Shown here one piece after another: positions 15,987-25,459 of a DNA stretch of 64,000 nt. The notes beneath the pieces are model-generated. The model did not search any database. It was not told the DNA's origin and was given only the letters and a program-made list of their open reading frames with translations. The translations under genes and the position numbers were made by a program. Origin of the DNA: Promineifilum sp019695075 (lineage in GTDB: Bacteria; Chloroflexota; Anaerolineae; Promineifilales; Promineifilaceae); contig JAHCIO010000025.1 of assembly GCA_026129185.1 (NCBI GenBank), positions 1-64,000 on the forward strand, written 5' to 3'. Each line of letters starts with the position of its first letter. Positions within the stretch are counted from its first letter, which is position 1.

Positions 15987-18259
15987 GGCTGGGCCAGGCG
16001 CGTCGCCGGCCCGACGCGCTCCAGAGTGACGTAGTTGTATAGCCCCGTCTCCAGCGCCTCCCCCGGCGTGGCGAAGATGTGGCGCTGTGCGAACCAGTCG
16101 CCCGGTTGCCACTGGTCGGCCGAATAGCCCAGCCCGTCGGCCACCTGTCGCGTCCCGTCGGCGGCCAGCAGGTGGGCCTGCACCGACAGGGGCGCGGCCG
16201 TGGCCTGCTCCACCTCCCAGACCGTGAGCCATTCCGCCCCACGCGCGCCATACCCCCGCAGGGTGGCCGCCCCGCTCTGGCCTTCGTGGCGGCGCACGGG
16301 ATGGTCGGCGCAGGAGTCGATTTCGCCGACGCACGGCGACAGCAGCGGCGCACCGCCGCTGCCGGGCCAGTGCGCGATCTCATAGTCCGGTCCATAGGCG
16401 TTGGCCCGGTGGCGATAGACCACTTCCGGCCGCTGCCACGCCGCCCAGTCGTCGAGCCACGTCACTCCCGGCGGCAGGACGTACCAGCCGGGCGCTTCGC
16501 CGGGGAAGACCCAGCCGTTGCGGCAGTCGAAGGTGACGTGGCGCAACCCGGCGCGGCCGACCAGCCGCTCGGCGGCGGCGTCGTCCAGCAGCCGGCCGGG
16601 CGCGGCGCAGTGGGCTATCCAGTCGCCCTCGGCCGGCGCGGCCACGTCGTAGAGGAAGATGGAGCCGCCCAGGGTGGCCATTGGCTCGCGGCGGCGAAAC
16701 CAGTCGAACAGGTCGATCTCCCGGAGCGTGCCCAACACCAGGCCGGTGCCTTGCAGGTCGCTGGCGTTGATGGCGTAGCGGCCGGGTTCCGGGTTGGCCG
16801 CCGGGAACGGCTCGCCCTCGTTGAACGCCTCCACCAGTGACGGGCCGGGCAGGCCCTCGCGTTCCCGGCCGGCGATGCCGCTGTAGGAGAAGCGCAGCCG
16901 CCGGCCGGTCGCGGCCTCATAGTCGCGGGCGTAGCCGGCCAGCAGGCGCAGGTCTTGCCCCCAGTCGAGGTTGGAGTCGCCCAGGTAGCGCGCGCCCTGG
17001 CCACGGGCCAGCGCGTTGAAGTAGGCCAGGTGGTTGGGATGGGTGCGCGCGGCGGCGATGATCGTGCCGGCGGCGGCCAGCACCAGAGCCACGCGGCTGA
17101 TCAGCCGCGCCCGCGGCGACGCCAGTTCCCACAGCCACGCCGCCGCCGCCCCGCCCACCAGCATCAGGAAGGGCACGGCCGGCAGCAGATGGCGATAGCC
17201 GAAGTTGAAGCGGCTGGCCGCGGCTACAAGCAGCAGCACGGCCGCCGCCAGCACAGGGAACGCCCACACGCGCCAGCGCGCCCGCTCGCGCCACAGGACG
17301 ACGGGAATGAGCAGAAAGAGCGCCAGTTGCAGCGGCGGGGTCTTCAGCAGCAGCGTCATCGGGAAGTAGAACCAGGAGCCGATCATGGCGATGCGGCCGA
17401 GGAAGAAGTTGCTGTGGCCGACGGCCACTTCGCTGAGGAGCATGTCCCACGCCGTCCAGTAGGCGGGCAGGGGTAGCCCGGCGCGGGTCTGGAAGCCATA
17501 GAGCGCCCAGAGCACCAGCGCCGCCGGCGGCAGCAGCCCCAGCCAGGCCAGCAGCGGCCGCCGCCGGCCCAGCGCCCGCGGCGCGGCGGCGTAGGCCAGC
17601 AGCAGCGTCACCGGCAGCAGCAGCACGCCGGTCAGCTTGGCCGCCAGCGCCAGCCCCAGAGCGACGCCCGCCGCCAGCCAGCGCCCGCGGCCCGGCCGCT
17701 GCCAGTAGCGCCACCACAGGTACACCGTGGCGAACCACGTCACCGTCGCGGCGATGTCGGTGGTCAGCAGCGCGGCCGAGGCCAGGAAGTTGGGCGAGAG
17801 GGCGTAGAGGCCGGCCACGGCGACGGCGGCGGCCGGACTGGGGCTGAGGGCGCGCGTCCACGAGAGCATCAGCGCCCCCAGGACGACGCCCATGAGCACG
17901 ACGACAAAGCGGCTCAGCCACATCACCCGGTCGATGGCCACGTCGTCGCGCCGGATGTACTCGCGGCCGATGTCGTAGGGGTTCTGTGTCGGCCAGGTAG
18001 CCATGCCGGTCACGGCCGGCAGCGCCGGCTCTGTGCGCAACAGCTCGCCGACGAGCCGGTAGGTCAGGGGCGTGTGCATCTCCGGGATGCGCATCGCGCC
18101 GGTCTGCGCCAGCGTCAGGGCGTGGACGAGGTGCAATGGCTCATCGGTGGTGATGGCCTTGCGCCCGGCCGTGTCCAGCGCCAGGGCGAAGAAGACCAGC
18201 AGCGCCGCCACGGCGAGCAGGCGGGTATGAAGGCGGCGACGCGCGGCCGGCAAATACAT
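15983..18259 (-). CDS. Membrane glycosyltransferase, GT-C fold (family 39-like), gene 2
   Basis: A 758-residue companion of the downstream gene, translated in a coupled manner (four-base overlap). N-terminal helix at about 12-31, then the superfamily acidic pair Asp39-Glu40 in ITTDEPLHLVHAL. Multiple hydrophobic segments follow to about residue 380, with FNFGYRHLLPAVPFL and LGDSNLDWGQDL in between. The latter is a conserved segment of this glycosyltransferase subgroup and precedes a large soluble C-terminal part. A TATAAT lies seven bases before the ATG, suggesting a leaderless transcript. The two enzymes probably act on one surface glycan or glycoprotein (inference). Confidence 0.85.
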   Translation of the reverse strand: MYLPAARRRLHTRLLAVAALLVFFALALDTAGRKAITTDEPLHLVHALTLAQTGAMRIPEMHTPLTYRLVGELLRTEPALPAVTGMATWPTQNPYDIGREYIRRDDVAIDRVMWLSRFVVVLMGVVLGALMLSWTRALSPSPAAAVAVAGLYALSPNFLASAALLTTDIAATVTWFATVYLWWRYWQRPGRGRWLAAGVALGLALAAKLTGVLLLPVTLLLAYAAAPRALGRRRPLLAWLGLLPPAALVLWALYGFQTRAGLPLPAYWTAWDMLLSEVAVGHSNFFLGRIAMIGSWFYFPMTLLLKTPPLQLALFLLIPVVLWRERARWRVWAFPVLAAAVLLLVAAASRFNFGYRHLLPAVPFLMLVGGAAAAWLWELASPRARLISRVALVLAAAGTIIAAARTHPNHLAYFNALARGQGARYLGDSNLDWGQDLRLLAGYARDYEAATGRRLRFSYSGIAGREREGLPGPSLVEAFNEGEPFPAANPEPGRYAINASDLQGTGLVLGTLREIDLFDWFRRREPMATLGGSIFLYDVAAPAEGDWIAHCAAPGRLLDDAAAERLVGRAGLRHVTFDCRNGWVFPGEAPGWYVLPPGVTWLDDWAAWQRPEVVYRHRANAYGPDYEIAHWPGSGGAPLLSPCVGEIDSCADHPVRRHEGQSGAATLRGYGARGAEWLTVWEVEQATAAPLSVQAHLLAADGTRQVADGLGYSADQWQPGDWFAQRHIFATPGEALETGLYNYVTLERVGPATRLAQP

Positions 18260-18266
18260 GGACCGG

Positions 18267-18272
18267 ATTATA
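18267..18272 (-). promoter_or_regulatory. -10 box of the glycosyltransferase pair
   Basis: TATAAT on the minus strand ends seven bases before the ATG of the 18259 gene, so the mRNA should be leaderless or nearly so. No convincing -35 is seen; that position falls between the start and the class C repeat. Confidence 0.5.
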
Positions 18273-18290
18273 CCTCGCGACTGGGGGAAT

Positions 18291-18410
18291 AGTGGACAGT
18301 GGACAGTAAACAGTGAACAGTGAGCAGTGAGCAGTGAGCAGTGGCCAGTGACCAGTAGGTCTAAAACTGTCTACTGTTTACTGTCCACTGCCTACTGCCC
18401 ATTGTCCACC
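18291..18410. repeat. Fold-back heptamer repeat, class C (CAGTGRR / CTGYYYA)
   Basis: About nine 7-bp units of the form TGRRCAG are followed by the spacer TAGGTCTAAAA and then about six units of the form CTGTCYA, the inverse heptamer. It lies between divergent genes in the 302-base gap 18260-18561. The remainder of that gap (18411-18561) shows no gene. Confidence 0.88.
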
Positions 18411-18561
18411 CAATTCCTGTGTAATGGGTGAAATAACCACTCTGACAGGCCAAGGGGAGTGGCGCAAGAGACAGGGAGAAGATACCATTGGGCAGTCATA
18501 TTGAAAATGCCACGGCCGAACGCCGCCGCAGTTTTCACCAGAACAGGAGTTTGAGACTGGA

Positions 18562-19872
18562 ATGAAGAAGAGATTTGTGGTTACCGCGTGGGCCGTATTG
18601 CTCACGATTGTGCTGCTGCTGGCCGCGTGTGGCCCGGCCCAGTCGGAGGCCGATGCCACGGCCGAAGCTGGTGGCGCGACGGCGACGACGACGACCGACG
18701 AGGCTGCCGGCGAAGAGACGACCGACAGCGCTGACCTCGAAGAGGCTCCGGCCGGCATCCCCACCGTCGAGGGGCCGACGACCACGACCGATAGTGGCCT
18801 GGTTTACATTGAGACGCAGGCCGGCGACGGCCGCACGCCCGAAGAGGGCGACATCGTCACCATGAACATCGTCGGCATGCTCGATGACGGCACCGTCTTC
18901 GCCGACACCTACACCGACGGCTCGCCCATCACCGCCACCCTGACCGAGGAAGACCTCTTCGCCGGTTGGGTGGAGGGTCTGCTGTTGATGAAAGAGGGCG
19001 GCAAGGCCCGGCTGGTCATCCCGCCCGATCTCGCCTTTGGCGAAGAGGGCGCGGGCGGCGTCATCCCGGCCGACGCCACCATCACGATGGACATCGAACT
19101 CGTCACCGCTGAGGCCCCGCCGGTGCCGACGCAGGTTGACGAGAGCGACCTGACGACGACCGACAGCGGCCTGCAATACTACGACATCGTCGAGGGCGAG
19201 GGCGACATGCCCCAGATGGGCCAGGAAGTGGTCATCAATTACGTGGCCTGGTTGCAGGAGGGCGAGGTCTTCATCGCCCGCTCGGCCGACCAGGGCGGCG
19301 AGCTGACCTTCGCCATCGGTAGCGAAACGGTCTTCCCCGGTTGGGAAGAGGGCGTCTCGACGATGCAGAAGGGCGGCAAACGCCTGCTGGTCATCCCGCC
19401 CGACCTGGCGTTGGGCGAAGAGGGCGGCGGCCGCATTCCCCCCGGGGCGACGCTGCTGATGGAAGTCGAACTGGTTGACATCCTGCCGCTGGTGACGCCG
19501 ACGGCCATCGATGAGTCCGACTTCACCGTCACCGAGAGCGGCCTGAAGTACTACGACATGGTCGAGGGCGACGGGGCCGTGGCCGAGGCGGGCAGCGACG
19601 TGACCGTCAACTACACCGGTTGGCTGACCAACAACGTCAAGTTCGATAGCTCGCTCGACGCCGGGCAGCCGTTCACCTTCACCCTGGGCACGGGCGGCGT
19701 CATCCCCGGCTGGGACGAGGGCGTGGCCGGCATGAAGGTCGGCGGCAAGCGCCAGCTGATCATCCCGGCCGACTTGGGCTATGGCGAGACCGGCGGCGGC
19801 ACCATCCCGCCCAACGCCACGCTCATCTTTGAAGTGGAACTGTTGGACGTGCAGCCGGCGGCGACTGAGTAA
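18562..19872 (+). CDS. Lipoprotein with three FKBP-type peptidyl-prolyl isomerase domains
   Basis: The 436-residue protein starts with a lipoprotein signal (MKKRF, hydrophobic core, LLLAACG lipobox, Cys22), so it is anchored on the outer face of the membrane. A Thr/Ala/Glu-rich linker to about residue 70 follows. Three tandem FKBP domains come next: about 72-190, 195-312 and 318-432. Each has the family pattern (GLxYxxxxxGxG, GWxEG, KGGKRxLVIPPDL, IPPxATLxxEVEL). The third is closest to canonical (VIPGWDEGVAGMKVGG). The first two have weaker pocket positions (Phe-Ala or Phe-Pro before GW). It probably helps fold secreted proteins. It ends in a strong terminator. Confidence 0.93.
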   Translation: MKKRFVVTAWAVLLTIVLLLAACGPAQSEADATAEAGGATATTTTDEAAGEETTDSADLEEAPAGIPTVEGPTTTTDSGLVYIETQAGDGRTPEEGDIVTMNIVGMLDDGTVFADTYTDGSPITATLTEEDLFAGWVEGLLLMKEGGKARLVIPPDLAFGEEGAGGVIPADATITMDIELVTAEAPPVPTQVDESDLTTTDSGLQYYDIVEGEGDMPQMGQEVVINYVAWLQEGEVFIARSADQGGELTFAIGSETVFPGWEEGVSTMQKGGKRLLVIPPDLALGEEGGGRIPPGATLLMEVELVDILPLVTPTAIDESDFTVTESGLKYYDMVEGDGAVAEAGSDVTVNYTGWLTNNVKFDSSLDAGQPFTFTLGTGGVIPGWDEGVAGMKVGGKRQLIIPADLGYGETGGGTIPPNATLIFEVELLDVQPAATE

Positions 19873-19911
19873 GGCCGGCGACGGAGGAGAGCACCCGGCT
19901 CCCTTTTGAAC

Positions 19912-19950
19912 AAAGCAAAACGCTGCGCTCATGGCGCAGCGTTTTGCTTT
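19912..19950. terminator. Bidirectional terminator after the FKBP gene
   Basis: A perfect 17-bp stem (19912-19928 with 19934-19950) with loop TCATG. A-runs on the left arm and T-runs on the right make it work in both directions. Confidence 0.9.
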
Positions 19951-19973
19951 GGCTTGAATACGATGATTGAACC

Positions 19974-20199
19974 ATGAACCCACGATTTTGCCATCTGTAT
20001 TGATAACGCTGAATATCCGGCGTCTCTTGAGCTGCATAAGGCCTATCGCGTCTTGCCCGACAAAGACGCTGAGCAAGACGGCGATCTGCGCATCATCGAC
20101 GAGAGTGGCGAAGACTATCTCTTTCCGGCCGAGTATTTCGTTTTGGCCGAACTGCCCGACGAAGCGGCCCGCCTGCTAATTAGCTCGTTCGCCGCCTAG
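19974..20199 (+). pseudogene. Small conserved protein gene with an apparent +1 frameshift
   Basis: From 19984 to the TAG at 20197 the frame encodes a coherent acidic protein beginning DFAICIDNAEYPASLELHKAY and containing IIDESGEDYLFPAEYF. The frame has no start codon; a TGA precedes it. Removing one C from the CCC at 19979-19981 joins it to ATG 19974 and gives MNHDFAICIDNAE, a 74-residue protein resembling a family of small hypothetical proteins found in Chloroflexota and cyanobacteria (recalled, not searched). It is therefore either a recent frameshift or a one-base sequence error. No ribosome site is evident. Function unknown. Confidence 0.7.
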
Positions 20200-20206
20200 G
20201 GTGTGG

Positions 20207-20393
20207 ATGCAAAGTAGCGCTGGCCACGCCCGCCCCGGGCTGAAGCCGCGGGGCTAGTCAACGACGGCCCCTGAACGGGCCTTCAGAGGGGAACGCGCGC
20301 TGCCTGAGCCGGCCTCGGCCGGCGTCGTTGCGTAGCCCGGTTGCCTTTAGGCCCGGGCGGCCTGGTCGAATAGACCGTTTCACTACTTTGCAT
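20207..20393. repeat. MITE-like fold-back element, class K
   Basis: Perfect 11-bp terminal inverted repeats ATGCAAAGTAG (20207-20217) and CTACTTTGCAT (20383-20393) bound a 187-bp element. Its inner arms (CCCCGGGCTGAAGCCGCGGGG, then CAACGACG; and CGTCGTTG, then GTAGCCCGG with CCCGGGCGG) are also inverted to one another. No coding sequence. It lies in the 288-base gap between the frameshifted gene and the oxidoreductase operon. Confidence 0.75.
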
Positions 20394-20424
20394 GCACGCC
20401 CTAATGATCAGTGCAAAAAGCAAA

Positions 20425-20455
20425 GGGCCGGAGCATTACCGCTCCGGCCCTTTTT
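20425..20455. terminator. Terminator of the oxidoreductase operon (bidirectional)
   Basis: Perfect 10-bp stem GGGCCGGAGC / GCTCCGGCCC with loop ATTACC. It is followed by TTTTT on the + strand, and by TTTGCTTTTT on the minus strand, where it would end the operon. Confidence 0.88.
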
Positions 20456-20487
20456 CTGTCTCAGGCGGGGTGATGACCCACCCACGC

Positions 20488-21534
20488 CTACATCAGCCCG
20501 CTCATCAACCCGGCCAGCACCTCGCGCCCCGGCCGCAGCCGCTCGTCGCCCAGCGCGGACAGCGGCGTGTCCACCAGCCGGCTCGTCTCCGCCAGCGACG
20601 GCCGCGCCGGGTCGTAGTAGACCAACCCGGTGATGAGTTCGCCCTGTGTCTGCGCCCACTGGAGGCGATGCATCGCCCCCAGCCGGTCGGTCGGGTCGTA
20701 GTCCGTCTCCAGCTTGCGCAACTGGATAGTCGAGCCATCGTGCATCTTCACGACGCGCATCTCTCCCGGGTCGTAGGCCTCGATCTCGATCTCCGCCTCT
20801 TTGGGCACAAAGCCGACGGCGTGCAGCGGCACTTCGTGCTCCTTGCCATAGGCGTAGCTCTTGGTTGAGGCGTCGTCGTTGTTGAAGGCCACGCACGGGC
20901 TGATGATGTCCAGCACGGCCGTGCCGCGGTGGCTGAGGGCGGCCTTCATGAGTTCGCGCACCTGGGCCGGGTCGCCGGAGAAGGAGCGGGCCACGAAGCC
21001 GCAGCCGGCCAGGATGGCCTCCATGCAGATGTCGATGGGCGGGAACTCGTTCGTGCCGGCGTACTTCAGCGACTGGCCCTCGTCGGCCGTGGCCGAGAAT
21101 TGCCCCTTGGTCAGGCCGTAGACGCCGTTGTTCTCGACGATGTAGACCATGCGGACGTTGCGCCGCAGCAGGTGTTTGAACTGGCCCAGGCCGATGCTGG
21201 CCGTGTCGCCGTCGCCGCTGACGGCGATGGCCTGCATGGTGTGGTTGCCCATCAGCGCGCCCGTGGCCAGCGAGGGCATGCGGCCGTGGAGGGTGTTGAA
21301 GCCGAAGCTCTGGCCCAGGAAGTAGGCCGGCGACTTGCTGGAGCAGCCAATGCCGCTCAGCTTCAGCATCTCCGCCGGGCGGACGTTCATCTCATAGGCC
21401 ACCTGGACGATCTGGTTGGCGATGGAGTTGTGGCCGCAGCCCTGGCAGAGGGTCGAGGGCAGGCCCTTGTAGTCCGTCTGGGCCAGGCCCAGGACGTTGA
21501 CGCGCGCGGCGCGGGATGTCGTTGGTTCTGTCAT
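20488..21534 (-). CDS. 2-oxoacid:ferredoxin oxidoreductase, beta subunit (second set)
   Basis: TPP-binding subunit of 348 residues. The start was set at ATG 21532-21534 (MTEPTTSRAARVNVLGLA); the frame runs 20 codons further but encodes repeat flank. The cofactor motifs are CQGCGHNSIANQ near residue 30, SGIGCSSKSPAYF near 62, and the TPP/Mg site SGDGDTASIGLGQFKHLLRRN near 110, followed by GLTKGQFSAT. The pattern fits KorB/PorB-type subunits that oxidise 2-oxoacids (2-oxoglutarate or pyruvate) to acyl-CoA and reduce ferredoxin. No separate ferredoxin-like subunit is encoded. It is the last gene of the operon. Substrate choice is not settled by sequence. Confidence 0.92.
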   Translation of the reverse strand: MTEPTTSRAARVNVLGLAQTDYKGLPSTLCQGCGHNSIANQIVQVAYEMNVRPAEMLKLSGIGCSSKSPAYFLGQSFGFNTLHGRMPSLATGALMGNHTMQAIAVSGDGDTASIGLGQFKHLLRRNVRMVYIVENNGVYGLTKGQFSATADEGQSLKYAGTNEFPPIDICMEAILAGCGFVARSFSGDPAQVRELMKAALSHRGTAVLDIISPCVAFNNDDASTKSYAYGKEHEVPLHAVGFVPKEAEIEIEAYDPGEMRVVKMHDGSTIQLRKLETDYDPTDRLGAMHRLQWAQTQGELITGLVYYDPARPSLAETSRLVDTPLSALGDERLRPGREVLAGLMSGLM

Positions 21535-21580
21535 CGTGTTGCCTCTTATTACCCGTTCTACTGGGTCGGAGAAGGAACCT

Positions 21581-21690
21581 CGCGCAAAGCTCACGCAAAG
21601 GACGCGAAGGAAGCAAAGGACGCCAAGAAGACTCTCTTTGCGTCTTGGCTTCCTCTGCGGCTTTGCGTGAGGCTCTTTGCGTGAGGTTCT
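21581..21690. repeat. Fold-back short repeat, class A, copy 2
   Basis: CGCAAAG-type units on the left (TCACGCAAAGGACGCGAAGG) and CTTTGCG-type units on the right (TTTGCGTGAGGCTCTTTGCG) surround the spacer AGAAGACTCTCTT. It lies within the operon between the second alpha and beta genes and ends just after the alpha stop. Confidence 0.85.
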
Positions 21691-21693
21691 CTG

Positions 21694-23721
21694 CTATTCA
21701 CTGCCAATGACCTGCCGGTTGTGGCCGTCGTGGCCCATGTCGGTCAGGCCGCTATCGCCGCGGGGCAGGCCGTTGCCGGGCGAAAGCGAGCCGTCGCCGG
21801 GCAAGTCGGTTTCCGTGGCCCCCTCGACGCGCGCCTGGGGCGAGGATCCGTGGGCCGGCGTAGGAGCCGCCGGGGCCGGCGCGGGCCGCGGCCGGGCCGC
21901 CTCCTGGGCCAGGATGGCTTCGACCACCCAACGGGCCGTCAGGGGCATGCCGTCCAGATGGGCCAGGGGCACGAGGCGCGTGGCCAGGCCCGGCAACTCG
22001 GCCGACAGGATGGTGTGCATCTGCCCATCGCGGTTTAGCTCGACGACGTAGCAGCGGTCGTGGGCGGCGATGAAGGCCTCCACGTCGCCATTGATGGGCA
22101 GGGCGCGCAGGCGCATGAAGCTGGTGGGCGTGCCCGTTGCGGTCAGCCGGTCGCGCGCCTCGCGCAGGGCCGGCTCGGTCGTGCCATAGGCGATGATGCC
22201 GATTGCCGCGCCCTCGACACTCTCCACCAGCGGGGCGGGCACGAGGTCGCGGGCGGTGTCGAACTTGCGCGCCAGCCGCAGCATGTTGCTCTCCCAGTCC
22301 TCCGGCCGCTCGCTGTAGACGGCGGCGTCGTTGTGGCCCGTGCCGCGGGCGAAGTAGGCCGCGCGCGGGTGCGGGTTGCCGGGCAGAGTGCGGTAAGGGA
22401 TGCCGTCGCCGTCGAGGTCGCGATAGCGGGCGAAGCCGCGCTCGGCCACATCCTCGGCCGACAGCACCTTGCCCCGCCGCAGCGGCTCGGCCGGGTAGTC
22501 GAAGGGCGGCGACATCCAGTTGTTCATGCCCAAATCCAGGTCGCTGAGGACGAAGACGGGCGTTTGCAACGTGTCGGCCAGGTCGAAGGCCCGGTAGCCG
22601 TACTCGAAGCACTCGGCCAGGTTGGCCGGCAGCAGGATGACGTTCCTGGTGTCGCCGTGGCCCAGGTAGTAGGTGAAGATCACGTCCCCCTGGCTGGTGC
22701 GCGTCGGCAGGCCGGTGCTCGGCCCCACGCGCTGGATGTCCCAAATGACGGCCGGCACTTCGGCGAAGTAGGCCAGACCGACGTACTCGGCCATCAGCGA
22801 GATGCCGGGGCCGCTGGTGGCCGTCATGGCCCGCGCCCCGGCGAAGCCCGCGCCGACGACCATGCCGATAGCCGCCAGCTCGTCCTCGGCCTGCACAACG
22901 GCGTAGGTGGCCTGGCCCGTCTGCGGATCGTGGCGCATCTGGGCCAGGTAGCCGTTGAGCGCCTCGATGACGCTGGTGGACGGGGTGATGGGGTACCAGG
23001 CGGCGAAGCTGACGCCGCCGAAGACCGCGCCCAGGGCGGCGGCCTCGTTGCCGGTCATCATGATCAGCCCGTCGGTCGCGTCCATCGGGGCGACGCGGTA
23101 GGGGTGGTTGCGGGTCAGGTTGGCCGCCGCCCACTGGTGCGCGGCGCGAACGACGGCCATGTTGCTGTCCACCGTCCGCTGCTTGCCCTTGAACAGGAAG
23201 AACAGCGCCTCCTCCAGCCGCGCCAGCGGGATGTCGAGCAGGTGGGCCAGCGCGCCGACGTAGACCATGTTGGCCAGGTAGTCCTTCAGCTTGCCCTTGC
23301 TGCCGCTGTCGCGGATGAACTCGTTGACCGGCACGGCGTAGATGGTGATGTCGTCGCGCTGGGGCGCGCTGCGCCAGTCGCCGTTGATCAGGCAGATGCC
23401 GCCGGCCGGCAGCGTCTGGATGTCCTGGACGACGGTGGCCTGGTTGAAGGCGACCAGCACCTCGGAGGTGTGGCGGCGGCCGGTGTAGCCGTCGGCGCTG
23501 AGGCGGATGTGGTACCACGTCGGCAAGCCCTGGATGTTCGACGGGAAGATATTCTTGCCGTTGACGGGGATACCCATCTTGAACAGCGCCCGCAGAATGG
23601 CCAGGTTGGCCGTCTGGCTGCCCGTGCCGTTGGCCGTGGCCACGACGATGGCGAAGTCGTTGACGATCGGTTGCTCCGGGGCCATTTCGGCCGCCGGCGT
23701 CGGCGCAATTCCGATGCTCAT
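21694..23721 (-). CDS. 2-oxoacid:ferredoxin oxidoreductase, fused gamma-alpha subunit (second set)
   Basis: The 675-residue subunit begins with the gamma domain (about 20-195: FAIVVATANGTGSQTANLA and NIFPSNIQGLPTWYHI). The alpha pyrimidine-binding domain follows (about 225-480: GNEAAALGAVFGGVSFAAWYPITPST, QAEDELAAIGMVVGAGFAGARAMTATSGPG), then a transketolase-C-like domain. The C-terminal 60 residues are Pro/Ala-rich and variable (ARPRPAPAPAAPTPA), which is unusual for the family. The YPITPST and TSGPG motifs support a 2-oxoacid oxidoreductase. Its beta partner is the next gene. Compared with the first set it has GTGSQTANLA instead of GDSGDG at the gamma glycine loop, so the two sets are not recent duplicates. 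Confidence 0.92.
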   Translation of the reverse strand: MSIGIAPTPAAEMAPEQPIVNDFAIVVATANGTGSQTANLAILRALFKMGIPVNGKNIFPSNIQGLPTWYHIRLSADGYTGRRHTSEVLVAFNQATVVQDIQTLPAGGICLINGDWRSAPQRDDITIYAVPVNEFIRDSGSKGKLKDYLANMVYVGALAHLLDIPLARLEEALFFLFKGKQRTVDSNMAVVRAAHQWAAANLTRNHPYRVAPMDATDGLIMMTGNEAAALGAVFGGVSFAAWYPITPSTSVIEALNGYLAQMRHDPQTGQATYAVVQAEDELAAIGMVVGAGFAGARAMTATSGPGISLMAEYVGLAYFAEVPAVIWDIQRVGPSTGLPTRTSQGDVIFTYYLGHGDTRNVILLPANLAECFEYGYRAFDLADTLQTPVFVLSDLDLGMNNWMSPPFDYPAEPLRRGKVLSAEDVAERGFARYRDLDGDGIPYRTLPGNPHPRAAYFARGTGHNDAAVYSERPEDWESNMLRLARKFDTARDLVPAPLVESVEGAAIGIIAYGTTEPALREARDRLTATGTPTSFMRLRALPINGDVEAFIAAHDRCYVVELNRDGQMHTILSAELPGLATRLVPLAHLDGMPLTARWVVEAILAQEAARPRPAPAPAAPTPAHGSSPQARVEGATETDLPGDGSLSPGNGLPRGDSGLTDMGHDGHNRQVIGSE

Positions 23722-23745
23722 ACCATTTCTCCTTCAGACTGCTAT

Positions 23746-23806
23746 CAGGCCGGTGTGGGAACCCGGCCTGCTGACATCATGGGGCGGGTCTGATGACCCG
23801 CCCCCA
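23746..23806. other. Two intercistronic hairpins inside the oxidoreductase operon
   Basis: CAGGCCGG (23746-23753) pairs with CCGGCCTG (23763-23770). A second hairpin has a perfect 10-bp stem, GGGGCGGGTC with GACCCGCCCC (23781-23804), and loop TGAT. They lie between the first beta gene and the second alpha gene, without a T-run on the minus strand. They may protect or attenuate the upstream half of the mRNA. Confidence 0.6.
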
Positions 23807-23865
23807 TTCACTGCTCGATTCCCGGCACTGCCCCGGACGCTTCGCCAGGGCAGGACGCACGGCGG

Positions 23866-25452
<1,587 letters not shown>

Positions 25453-25459
25453 TTCGTAA

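Noticed and set aside
15987..16334. 116-residue N-terminal extension of the first glycosyltransferase
   Set aside because: It is the out-of-frame translation of the upstream glycosyltransferase; the ATGA overlap start gives the normal family N-terminus.
21535..21594. Longer start for the second beta subunit (20 extra residues)
   Set aside because: The extra codons (MSFARGSFSDPVERVIRGNT) run into repeat flank and do not match the family N-terminus.
20488..23721. Second oxidoreductase set as a recent tandem copy of the first
   Set aside because: The glycine loops and C-termini differ clearly (GTGSQTANLA versus GDSGDGMQL), so they are old paralogues.
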